This document shows positions 19,053 through 26,870 of a stretch of 61,772 nucleotides of DNA, one piece after another. Numbering within the stretch: position 1 is the stretch's first letter; the number at the start of each line of letters is the position of its first letter. Under the pieces are notes generated by a model that was not told the origin of the DNA, did no database searches, and saw only the letters and a list, made by a program, of their open reading frames with translations. Made by a program: the position numbers and the translations under genes. The DNA is from Singulisphaera sp. GP187 (lineage in GTDB: Bacteria; Planctomycetota; Phycisphaerae; Phycisphaerales; SM1A02): contig CAMAXY010000010.1 of the NCBI GenBank assembly GCA_945862215.1, positions 1-61,772 of the forward strand, given 5' to 3'.

Positions 19053-19904
19053 TTATTTAGATACACCAAGTAGGGCGATTCCCAGTCGATCTGCAACTTC
19101 GATCATGCGAGGTTTTTCAAGCATGATGACTCGTCCTGCTCCAAGCACAAGCATGCGTCCTCCCGCACTCGCAAGCCTTTCGAGTGTTGGAACGCCAACA
19201 GTTGGAACATCCGCTCGCATGTCATGAGAATCGTGTGCAGTTTTCAACAAAGTCCATCCGCCAGTTCTGCAAAGTTGCGCAGAGCGATCGATCATCGCAT
19301 CTGTTCCTTCCATTGCTTCGACAGCGATCACATCGCACTCACGCACAGTGATCGCTTGGCCTACTCCAAGATTTGCAATTGATCTCAACATCGGCCATGC
19401 GAAGTCCACATCGCGTTGTTGAACTGCGGTCAATTTTACTTTTCCCATCAAGCCGATGGTTGCAAGATGTTCTGGGATATATGTGGTCGAGTCGATGAGT
19501 CGTACTCCACTTGTTGCAAGTTCATCGGCGACCGCGCTGAGCAGCACGTGACTTCGTCGATCAAACCTCAGACGTCGATAGTAAAGCAGAGCGGCACGAA
19601 GATCGGGCAGTTGGCGAAGAACTCGAAATGGCTCGTACATCCGCGCTTTGCCAACTCGCCCAACCATCACGGTTTCCTCGATTTTTGCCCGCCGAAGAAT
19701 TCGGATCCATTTGCCGATTTGCAGCACTCCAGCAGTGGAAAAGACATCGCAGTGGTCTGGAAGGGCAGCATCAAATTGATCGCGAAGGCCGATGCACACC
19801 ACTTTTCGACCCGTGGCGCGAATTCCATCTGCAACCAAGATCGGAAGCATTCCGCTGCCTGCGATCATTCCGATTTGCATTGGAAGTACATGTTCGCGGT
19901 TCAT
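19053..19904 (-). CDS. lpxI: UDP-2,3-diacylglucosamine pyrophosphatase LpxI
   Basis: Encodes about 283 residues and cleaves UDP-2,3-diacylglucosamine to lipid X in lipid A synthesis. The Rossmann-like N-terminus IGMIAGSGMLPILVADG and the C-terminal DUF1009 motifs (GQAITVRECDVIAVEAMEGT and DVPTVGVPTLE) are characteristic. I chose the ATG at 19904, since the longer frame would run back through the upstream gene. Its start lies 13 bases after the LOG-family stop, so the two are probably one operon. Its presence supports a lipid A-containing outer membrane. Confidence 0.93.
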   Translation of the reverse strand: MNREHVLPMQIGMIAGSGMLPILVADGIRATGRKVVCIGLRDQFDAALPDHCDVFSTAGVLQIGKWIRILRRAKIEETVMVGRVGKARMYEPFRVLRQLPDLRAALLYYRRLRFDRRSHVLLSAVADELATSGVRLIDSTTYIPEHLATIGLMGKVKLTAVQQRDVDFAWPMLRSIANLGVGQAITVRECDVIAVEAMEGTDAMIDRSAQLCRTGGWTLLKTAHDSHDMRADVPTVGVPTLERLASAGGRMLVLGAGRVIMLEKPRMIEVADRLGIALLGVSK

Positions 19905-19917
19905 CGCTCTTGTCCGT

Positions 19918-20541
19918 TCATCCTTGCGGTCCGTGCATTGGAAGAAAAATCTTTGGGTCGTGTGTTTCTGCAACGGCCGTGGTCATTGCAACATACAAAC
20001 GTTTAGCAAGCGTATGAGGATCCGATTCCATCCACATCAGTTCACGAGCTGCACTGCGAACAAATCCATGATCGACTCCATGGCTGACAAGATCCCAAAG
20101 CGGATCCGCAAATCCATTTGTATTAAGCAACCCAATTGGTTTGGAATGTCTGCCGATGACACGGCCAACGAATGTTTCGAAAAACTCTTCCCATGTTCCA
20201 AGGCCACCAGCCAAGATTGCGAATCCCGCTCCGCGCTCCTCTAATTGACGCTTTCTTTCTCGCATTGAATCAACGACAATCATTTCGTCGCACCCGGTCC
20301 AACCTTGTTCGAGGTGCAGAAATTGTTCCGTGATAATGCCCGTGACATGCGCACCTGACTTCTGAGCGCTTCGAGCCAACTCGCCCATCAATCCAATGCC
20401 GCCGCCTCCATACACCAAATTCATGCCAGATTCGCCGAGTGCTTCGCCGAAGATTCGCGCAGCGGCGAGAAAGTCTTGATTGATTCCGCGTGCGCTTGCA
20501 CAGTAGACGGTGATGGCGGGACGCTGCATAGGGGGAGCCAT
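19918..20541 (-). CDS. LOG-family nucleotide phosphoribohydrolase
   Basis: A 207-residue protein of the TIGR00730/LOG (lysine decarboxylase-like) family. It shows YGGGGIGLMGELA and the AGGLGTWEEFFE variant of the PGGxGTxxE catalytic motif, plus the conserved RERKRQLEE segment. Family members split nucleoside 5'-monophosphates into base and ribose 5-phosphate, and plant relatives activate cytokinins. It starts 23 bases from the divergent O-antigen-ligase gene, so their promoters overlap the coding ends. Confidence 0.88.
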   Translation of the reverse strand: MAPPMQRPAITVYCASARGINQDFLAAARIFGEALGESGMNLVYGGGGIGLMGELARSAQKSGAHVTGIITEQFLHLEQGWTGCDEMIVVDSMRERKRQLEERGAGFAILAGGLGTWEEFFETFVGRVIGRHSKPIGLLNTNGFADPLWDLVSHGVDHGFVRSAARELMWMESDPHTLAKRLYVAMTTAVAETHDPKIFLPMHGPQG

Positions 20542-20564
20542 AGGTTTCTATACGATAGTGGACG

Positions 20565-22805
20565 ATGAATCGAGATGCGGTACCTCTTGTCGATCGAATT
20601 GCCTTCGGTGCGATCGTGGTCGCAGCGAGCGCAAGAGTCTTGATCGCATTTTCTCCTATGTTGATTTTTGATATGGATCCTGCAATCGATGCGTCGCCAT
20701 TTATCGGCGCAACTCCTGCTGAAAGTGTGCTCTTGGATGCGTTGGCTTTTGGGAGTGCATCGTGGTTGCTCCTTCGCCGAATGCTTTCTGCCAAGACAAT
20801 CGGTTGGAATTGGATTTTGATTGCACTTGCGTGCATTCCCGCAATCATGGTGGCATTGTTCCATGGGGCAACGGATGCGGAACAACTTTGGCGCGCGTCG
20901 ACTTGGGTCGCAGGAATTGCGATCGCTCTTTCCTTCATGGCACAAAATGGCGGGATGTCTGCAACTTTTTTGAGGCGAATGATTGTCGCATCACTCGCAG
21001 GAATTGCAGTGGTTTTGTGTGTACGAGGTATCGCTCAATTGACGAGCGAGCACATCTCGAATGTGCAGTATTACACGGCGAATCGTGATGCTTTCTTAAG
21101 GTCACAAGGTTGGTTGCCCAACTCGCCACAAACATTGTCTTATGAGCGCCGGCTTTTTCAGAATGAAGCCACAGGTTGGCTTGGATTTGCAAATGTCTTC
21201 GCAACCGTTGCCGCTGGATCTGCTGTATTGATGGCGAACATAGCGATTGGGCGTGGAGTTGTTGCAGCTCGTTCTTGGTTGTGGTTCTGCATGGTTCTTT
21301 GTGCTGGTCTGGTCATCACAAGCGGATCGAAGGGCGGAGTGAGCGCACTGGCTCTTGGATTGGTTGTCAGTATTGTCGCTCGCCGTTGGAGTGCATTGGC
21401 GCGTCCGCTAGTGGTGGCATTGCCGATCATCGCAATTTGTGGAATCATTCTGCGCGGAATGATCGGCTTACAATGGGGTGAGCAAAGCCTGCTTTTCCGC
21501 TGGTATTACTTCGTGGGCGCTGTAAAAACCGTGCTCTCATCGCCGTGGATTGGCGTAGGCCCCGCTGGATTTCAATCGTCGTTTGTGCAATTTCGTCCTA
21601 TCGAATGCGTCGAAGAAGTGGTGAGCGCTCATGGGGCATTTGCAGACTGGATGATTGCATTTGGTCTGGCTGGAATTGGTCTTGTTCTCTTGCAACTCAT
21701 TCTCGCGTGGTGTTCGGCACCATTTTTCCCTACGAAGTCTGGGATTTCATCCGAAGAATCGCGATCGACGCCGATGGTGGGAGTGGTCGAACTTTCAATT
21801 GCGGTGGTGGTTCTGTCGTCGATTGTTTCGATTGTCTTTGAAGCGCCAACATTGGATTCAATTGGATATGTTTGGAGATTCGCTGGTCTTGCTGCAGGAT
21901 CGGTCACCACATGGGCAGTCGTCAAGATCATGGATACTGGAAAAGTTTCTGCGGATCGTGCAGTTGCAATTGGATTGTGTGGAATTGCCGCTGTCGTTTT
22001 GACCCATGGTCAAATCGATATGGTGTTCTGGCTTCCAGGAAGTGCGCTGTGGGCGTGGTTGGTCTTGGGTATCGCAGCATGGTGGAATCGCTCCGATTCG
22101 GATGCCGATGCACTTGCGAAAAATTCTGGAGAAATGAACCAGCGCATTGGAGTCAATCGCATCGCGCTTGCAGCATTCGCATTGTTTTTTCTCTTGGGTG
22201 CGCTGGGAATGGTTTTCGTTGTTTCGCCCGCGTTCGTTCGGCAAGATCAAATCGCATTGCAGGCAGCGATTCATTTAAACGATGAAGCACAGAAAGGCTC
22301 GAGTGATTTGCTTGCGAATGCAAGAGCGCAAGCAGGGGAATCTCTTTTTCGAGTCTCTCAAATTTGGCCACTAAGAACGGTCTATGCACTCCGTGCTGCG
22401 GAACAGTGGCAAGCGGCCGCGTCGTGCGATCCGCTGCCAAATGAGGCTGGTTCGTGGCTTCGCAGCGGGCGCGAATCGGCGCAAAGCGTTGAAGCAATTA
22501 GGTCATGTCAATTCGCAGCGCGTTTATTGATCTCGACGATTGCAATGCGCGAAGCAGAAATATCAAGCGGTTCGTGGGAGGCAGCTCGGGATGCACTGCG
22601 AAGATTGCTCGCAATGAATCCACGCCATTCTGAAAGTTGGTTGCGCTTGGCCGAGGTGCTGAAGCAGTTGGGTGATGGTCCAGGTGCACATTCTGCATTG
22701 CAAACAGCTCTTGAAGTAAACGAAACTTTTTCGCTCGATCCACTCCGTCAGTTTTCTGCCGAACGACGCGCATGGATTGAAAATCAAATGTTGAAAGTGA
22801 AATGA
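20565..22805 (+). CDS. O-antigen ligase/polymerase-like membrane protein with C-terminal TPR
   Basis: Encodes 746 residues. About a dozen hydrophobic helices cover residues ~10-565. The conserved Wzy_C region includes SGSKGGVSALALG, and the periplasmic loop is GVGPAGFQSSFVQFRP...SAHGAFADWMIAFGLAGIG, where ligases have an HN..L motif. The last ~180 residues are soluble and helical, with TPR-like spacing (NPRHSESWLRLAEVLKQLGD). It probably polymerises or ligates surface polysaccharide at the periplasmic face of the inner membrane. No other polysaccharide genes are adjacent. Confidence 0.75.
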   Translation: MNRDAVPLVDRIAFGAIVVAASARVLIAFSPMLIFDMDPAIDASPFIGATPAESVLLDALAFGSASWLLLRRMLSAKTIGWNWILIALACIPAIMVALFHGATDAEQLWRASTWVAGIAIALSFMAQNGGMSATFLRRMIVASLAGIAVVLCVRGIAQLTSEHISNVQYYTANRDAFLRSQGWLPNSPQTLSYERRLFQNEATGWLGFANVFATVAAGSAVLMANIAIGRGVVAARSWLWFCMVLCAGLVITSGSKGGVSALALGLVVSIVARRWSALARPLVVALPIIAICGIILRGMIGLQWGEQSLLFRWYYFVGAVKTVLSSPWIGVGPAGFQSSFVQFRPIECVEEVVSAHGAFADWMIAFGLAGIGLVLLQLILAWCSAPFFPTKSGISSEESRSTPMVGVVELSIAVVVLSSIVSIVFEAPTLDSIGYVWRFAGLAAGSVTTWAVVKIMDTGKVSADRAVAIGLCGIAAVVLTHGQIDMVFWLPGSALWAWLVLGIAAWWNRSDSDADALAKNSGEMNQRIGVNRIALAAFALFFLLGALGMVFVVSPAFVRQDQIALQAAIHLNDEAQKGSSDLLANARAQAGESLFRVSQIWPLRTVYALRAAEQWQAAASCDPLPNEAGSWLRSGRESAQSVEAIRSCQFAARLLISTIAMREAEISSGSWEAARDALRRLLAMNPRHSESWLRLAEVLKQLGDGPGAHSALQTALEVNETFSLDPLRQFSAERRAWIENQMLKVK

Positions 22806-22806
22806 T

Positions 22807-23115
22807 TCAAGCGCGACCGATGACGTCACCGCAACTGCGCTCGTATTGAATCTCGTGTGTCGCTGGAAAATGGCGAAGCCCTTCTTCCCGCAGTCGCGGG
22901 GCGTGATCTCGAACGTAGCGTTCAAAATCTGAGCGGCAAGCAAAAGAATATCTTGCTTCGCAGCGGATTAAAACACCGTCAATTTTAATGATTTCTGCAT
23001 TCTGCGCTCCCGCCTGCACGACCTGCGCTGCATGCTCGTCGCGCATCCAAGCCAACCACTTCACTGCGGTGGATGGGTCGGTAAATGTCAGGGTGACGGT
23101 GTATCGAAAAGACAT
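22807..23115 (-). CDS. DUF4286-like small protein
   Basis: A 102-residue cytosolic protein with a ferredoxin-like alpha/beta pattern (RYTVTLTFTDPSTAVKWLAW and later FERYVRDHAPRLREEGLRHF). It resembles DUF4286, whose function is not known to me. Its ATG overlaps the dsbD stop in ATGA form, so it is the second gene of a coupled pair. Its end abuts the convergent O-antigen-ligase gene by one base. Confidence 0.65.
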   Translation of the reverse strand: MSFRYTVTLTFTDPSTAVKWLAWMRDEHAAQVVQAGAQNAEIIKIDGVLIRCEARYSFACRSDFERYVRDHAPRLREEGLRHFPATHEIQYERSCGDVIGRA

Positions 23116-25085
23116 CAGTTGATTTTCGAAAGTGGCTTATTGATTTGGCTGGTCGCCTCGTTTATCGCATTCACAACTTCAGATGGGGTATAGGCGTCGC
23201 TTTTAAAAATCTCTTTGCCATCAGGATCGAGAATGACGAGCAGCGGAATCGTCACGCGGTCATACTGCTTCAGCAGCGTTCGTCCATCTATGTTGTTTCC
23301 AGTCAGATCGACTTTGACCGATTGAATTCCACCAGCTTTCAATCGAGCAAGCACGCTCGAACTTTCCAGCACAGTCTTTTCGAGTGTCTTGCAATTCAAA
23401 CACCACTCCGCTGTGAAATCGATCATGACTGCGTCCCCGCTCTTGAGAATCGTGTCCAGACGAGCGGGGGTATAGAACACCCATTTGATCATGCCATCGT
23501 GACTGAATTGAAAGCCGACGCTGACACTGATGGCGGCAATCGCAATTCCAAGAGAGCAGAAAATGCCTCGGAATTTCGCGCTTTTTGTCAGTTTCAGCGT
23601 GCGCCAGCACAACCAGAGTCCTGCGATGGTTCCCAGTGCTGAAACGATCCACCAATAATCATTGGTTGGAGGACTTGGCGGATCAACAAGAAATCCAGCG
23701 AGACCAGCTCCGACAAAATATGCCGCCGCCGCCAAGAGCAGCAATCCCATTGTTTGCTTGACAACATCACTCGGTGGTCCGCTCTTTGGTACGTGACTGA
23801 CGAGTTGAGGAAAAGCGCTGAGTATGAAATAGGGCAGCGCCATACCAAATCCAATTGAGCCGAAAACGATCAACACAATCAACGGATTTTGAGTCGTTGC
23901 CCATGCGGCAGCCGCACCCATCAGAGGCGCAGTGCATGGAGTCGAGAGCACCGCGGTCATTAAGCCGAATCCAATGGAGCCAACGAAAGTGTCGTGTCGG
24001 AAATCAATTCCTGCGATGGACTGCGGAAGTTGAATCGCGAAGAACCCGCACATTCCCACAGCCATCACGGCAATAATCAATCCAACAGTCACTGTGAAGA
24101 GTGGATATTGAAAGAGTTGGCTCGCACTCGTGAATCCGCTGAGAAGAGAGACAGCAAGTCCCAAGCAGATCCAGAAGACGACCACGCCAGTCGAGAGCGC
24201 TGCACCCAAAACTAAGCAGCGTCGGCGATTTCCGGCGATACGCGAAAGACCCATAATTTTCAGGGGAATCACAGGCAAAACACATGGTGTGAAGTTCAAC
24301 AAGAGTCCGCCAGTTGCAGCGATGATCAAGACGAGGAAAAAGCCACCCCCATTTGGATCGATAGAAAAATCCCAACCAAAGAAATTAAATTGGATGTTTG
24401 TAGATGGGGCAATTCCCGAATGAATCTGAGAAAATATTTCGGAATCGAACTGCGCAAACACTGCAGGTGGCGCTCCGCTCGCTGAACCAGCTTTGACCTC
24501 AACCTCCATCGAAACTTCGACAGTCGAAGGCGCAACGCAATTTGTCGCTGTACACGCCTGAAACTCCAACTTGAAAACAATCGTCTGCGGACCAAGCGAA
24601 GCATCTGGGGCGATGGAAAAGGGCACAAAGATGACAGCCTGTCCTTCAAAGACTGGATAAGTTTGAATGCCATCACCAACATCGGCTTTTACAGGATGAA
24701 ACTCAGGCCACTGTGCGCGAACATCTGTGAATGAATCGATTGGTTTGGTTGTCAACCATTCGGGTTTGCTCGCGCTTGCCGCACGGACAACCTTCCATGC
24801 GTTTGATGCCTGAATTGAAGTAAAGACGGCACCATCAAATGTGGCAATGCCTTTTGCAGCATCATCATTTCCAAGACGATCGTTCGTCCAAATATGCCAA
24901 CCAGGGCTGATTTCTAGCACGATTGCAACGGGGAGGTCAGCTCCTGCAGCGACAGTTTGCATCGCAGGAATCGCTTGAACCTTTACGACATCTGCAGAAT
25001 CCTTGGCCCCGCCCTGCGCCATCGCTGCGTTTCCCATGAAAATCGCTGTGATCAAAGTGAAAATTGCAAGCCGCATTTCAAGCAT
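23115..25085 (-). CDS. dsbD: Thiol:disulfide interchange protein DsbD
   Basis: Encodes about 656 residues; the start is ATG 25085 or 25076, either giving a signal peptide. It shuttles electrons from cytosolic thioredoxin across the inner membrane. The periplasmic alpha domain has the Cys pair CTATNC (about 178-183). The membrane beta domain has FTPCVLPVIPLK (about 265) and STPCTAPLMG (about 383). The C-terminal thioredoxin domain has WCLNCK (about 560-565). All six redox cysteines of the family are therefore present. It is divergent from nusA. Confidence 0.93.
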   Translation of the reverse strand: MLEMRLAIFTLITAIFMGNAAMAQGGAKDSADVVKVQAIPAMQTVAAGADLPVAIVLEISPGWHIWTNDRLGNDDAAKGIATFDGAVFTSIQASNAWKVVRAASASKPEWLTTKPIDSFTDVRAQWPEFHPVKADVGDGIQTYPVFEGQAVIFVPFSIAPDASLGPQTIVFKLEFQACTATNCVAPSTVEVSMEVEVKAGSASGAPPAVFAQFDSEIFSQIHSGIAPSTNIQFNFFGWDFSIDPNGGGFFLVLIIAATGGLLLNFTPCVLPVIPLKIMGLSRIAGNRRRCLVLGAALSTGVVVFWICLGLAVSLLSGFTSASQLFQYPLFTVTVGLIIAVMAVGMCGFFAIQLPQSIAGIDFRHDTFVGSIGFGLMTAVLSTPCTAPLMGAAAAWATTQNPLIVLIVFGSIGFGMALPYFILSAFPQLVSHVPKSGPPSDVVKQTMGLLLLAAAAYFVGAGLAGFLVDPPSPPTNDYWWIVSALGTIAGLWLCWRTLKLTKSAKFRGIFCSLGIAIAAISVSVGFQFSHDGMIKWVFYTPARLDTILKSGDAVMIDFTAEWCLNCKTLEKTVLESSSVLARLKAGGIQSVKVDLTGNNIDGRTLLKQYDRVTIPLLVILDPDGKEIFKSDAYTPSEVVNAINEATSQINKPLSKIN

Positions 25086-25121
25086 CCTATGAGCGAATCG
25101 GCTCTTGAATATGGGAGGGAC

Positions 25122-25150
25122 TTGAAAAATAGGCGTTGTCACGCTATAAT
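25122..25150 (+). promoter_or_regulatory. Sigma-70-type promoter of the nusA operon
   Basis: TTGAAA at 25122-25127 and a perfect TATAAT at 25145-25150 are separated by 17 bases. Transcription would start near 25157, giving a leader of about 298 nt before the nusA ATG at 25455. This is the clearest housekeeping promoter in the window. Confidence 0.85.
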
Positions 25151-25158
25151 AGCCCCTC

Positions 25159-25179
25159 CCGTGGAGATGGCCTCCACGG
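25159..25179 (+). promoter_or_regulatory. 5'-terminal hairpin of the nusA leader
   Basis: CCGTGGAG and CTCCACGG form a perfect 8-bp stem with a 5-nt loop, immediately after the predicted transcription start. No T-run follows, so it is not a terminator. It could protect or structure the 5' end of the leader RNA. Confidence 0.7.
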
Positions 25180-25208
25180 TTGCCCGTCCGTCCTTTGTCA
25201 GTCGCACT

Positions 25209-25289
25209 ATGAGAACGACCATGTCTACGAATTTCTTTCATCGTATTTTTTGGAATCGTGTCGAATCGGCAAACCGAAACCGCTTATGA
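25209..25289 (+). CDS. Possible 26-residue leader peptide upstream of nusA
   Basis: An ATG at 25209 opens a 26-codon frame ending in TGA at 25287-25289, inside the nusA leader. The peptide is basic and aromatic (FFHRIFWNR). I see no good ribosome-binding site, and there is no run of one regulatory amino acid as in classical attenuation. It is listed because the leader also contains a terminator/antiterminator pair. It may be chance. Confidence 0.25.
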   Translation: MRTTMSTNFFHRIFWNRVESANRNRL

Positions 25290-25361
25290 CGCATTTTGGC
25301 GTCCATCCGCGTTTTGTTTCGGCAAAGGCGATCGTTTGGTCGGAGACCCGAATGGGTTGAT

Positions 25362-25390
25362 TGACCAGCCGAGCGCAGTCGGACGGGTCA
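25362..25390 (+). promoter_or_regulatory. Candidate antiterminator hairpin in the nusA leader
   Basis: TGACC at 25362-25366 can pair with GGTCA at 25386-25390. Inside this, CCGA can pair with TCGG around a 6-nt loop. This structure would consume the left arm of the terminator that starts at 25386, so the two folds are mutually exclusive. Confidence 0.55.
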
Positions 25391-25422
25391 TGAACGCTAC
25401 CGCGGCGATCATGACCTTTTTT
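25386..25422 (+). terminator. Intrinsic terminator (attenuator) before nusA
   Basis: A perfect 8-bp stem GGTCATGA/TCATGACC encloses a 15-nt GC-rich loop and is followed directly by TTTTTT. It lies about 230 nt into the leader and 33 nt before the nusA start codon, so termination here would prevent expression of the whole operon unless antagonised. Confidence 0.8.
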
Positions 25423-25454
25423 ATTCGCGGTGACAATTCGAAAGGACCTCTCAA

Positions 25455-26789
25455 ATGAATGACATCATCCGACTGCTCGACTCCGTTGCCCGTGACCGAA
25501 ACATTGATCGTGAACTCTTGGTTCAAGACCTCGAACTCGCCATGGTGAGTGCCGCGAGGAAACATTTTAATTCTGAGGATCCAGACGAATTTGGTTGCGA
25601 GATCGACCGCCTTGCTGGTGGGATTTCGCTCTGGCGTAACAATGAAGATGAGACTCGTGAAGTGATTCCACTGGAGAGTTTGGGACGCATCCCAGCGCAA
25701 ACTTTCAAGCAGGTGATGATCCAAAGATTCCGAGAAAACGAGCGCATTTCCCTCCTTGATGAATTCTCGAAGCGTCAAGGCGAACTGGTCACAGGTGTGG
25801 CGCAGCGTTACGAAGGTAACGCATTGATCGTGCAATTGGAACGCACCGAAGGATTCATGCCCAAGAGTGAGCAGATTCCAGGCGAGCAATTTCAAGCAGG
25901 TGATCGAGTTCGTTGCATTCTTCTTGATGTCCGCGATGCAGGCAGTCAGGTTAAGATTGTGATGAGCCGTGCGCATCCCGATTTTATTCGTCGACTCTTT
26001 GAGTCCGAAGTTCCAGAAGTCGCAGAGCGAACGATCGAAATCAAGGCGATGTCGCGCGAACCTGGATTCCGCACGAAATTGGCGGTTTCGTCTGTTGATA
26101 CAAAGGTCGATGCTGTCGGTGCATGCGTCGGCGTGCGTGGTTCGCGCATTCGAAATATTGTTGACGAACTCGGCGGCGAGAAGATCGACATCGTTCGTTG
26201 GAATGAATCCAGCCAAGTGTTGATCGCCAACGCGCTCAAGCCTGCTGAAGTTGAAGAAGTCAGTTTGTGCTTCGAACTCGGACGAGCGACGATCATCGTT
26301 CGCGATGATCAGTTGTCGCTGGCAATCGGCCGTCGTGGACAAAACGTGCGACTTGCTGCGCGTTTGACTGGTTGGGACGTCGATATTTTGACTCCGCCTG
26401 AATTGGAAAAGGGATTGCAAACCTTGCAGGCTGCGGTGAAATCAGTTGAAGGCGCAACGGATGAAATGCTTGATCGCATGGGCGCTCTTGGCATGATCAG
26501 CGTTTTCGATGTTGAAGAAATCGGCGAGACAAGTTTGGTTTCGGATTGCGGCATGACGGAAGAGTTGGCGACCAAGGTTGTCGATGCTTGTTCTGATCGT
26601 GCCAAAGTCGTCGCAGAAGAAATGCAGAACGAACGGACTGCAGCTGAACTGAAGCAGGCTGAAGAGGGCGCAGTGGTTGACGCATTGCTCGGCGGCGGTT
26701 CAGACATGCCTGTTTCAACGGATCAGCGCAGCGAAGCAGCCGCAGACAACATCCTTGGATTCGGTTCATCGGAGCCCACCAAATCGTGA
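25455..26789 (+). CDS. nusA: Transcription termination/antitermination factor NusA
   Basis: A 444-residue RNA polymerase-associated factor. The N-terminal polymerase-binding domain (DIIRLLDSVARDRNIDREL) is followed by an S1 domain and the KH1/KH2 region (VGACVGVRGSRIRNIVDELGGEKIDIV, then LAIGRRGQNVRLAARLTGW). A C-terminal acidic/Ala-rich helical part follows. AAAGGA precedes the ATG at 25455. rimP, the usual first gene of this operon, is absent here. In E. coli NusA regulates its own operon, so the leader terminator just upstream is a natural target. Confidence 0.96.
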   Translation: MNDIIRLLDSVARDRNIDRELLVQDLELAMVSAARKHFNSEDPDEFGCEIDRLAGGISLWRNNEDETREVIPLESLGRIPAQTFKQVMIQRFRENERISLLDEFSKRQGELVTGVAQRYEGNALIVQLERTEGFMPKSEQIPGEQFQAGDRVRCILLDVRDAGSQVKIVMSRAHPDFIRRLFESEVPEVAERTIEIKAMSREPGFRTKLAVSSVDTKVDAVGACVGVRGSRIRNIVDELGGEKIDIVRWNESSQVLIANALKPAEVEEVSLCFELGRATIIVRDDQLSLAIGRRGQNVRLAARLTGWDVDILTPPELEKGLQTLQAAVKSVEGATDEMLDRMGALGMISVFDVEEIGETSLVSDCGMTEELATKVVDACSDRAKVVAEEMQNERTAAELKQAEEGAVVDALLGGGSDMPVSTDQRSEAAADNILGFGSSEPTKS

Positions 26790-26870
26790 TGACCTATCAC
26801 TCCAACACTGATCCTTCAGTATGGAACGTTTCATTCGCGTTTGTTTTTTCACTTTCCATTGGAGTAAATC

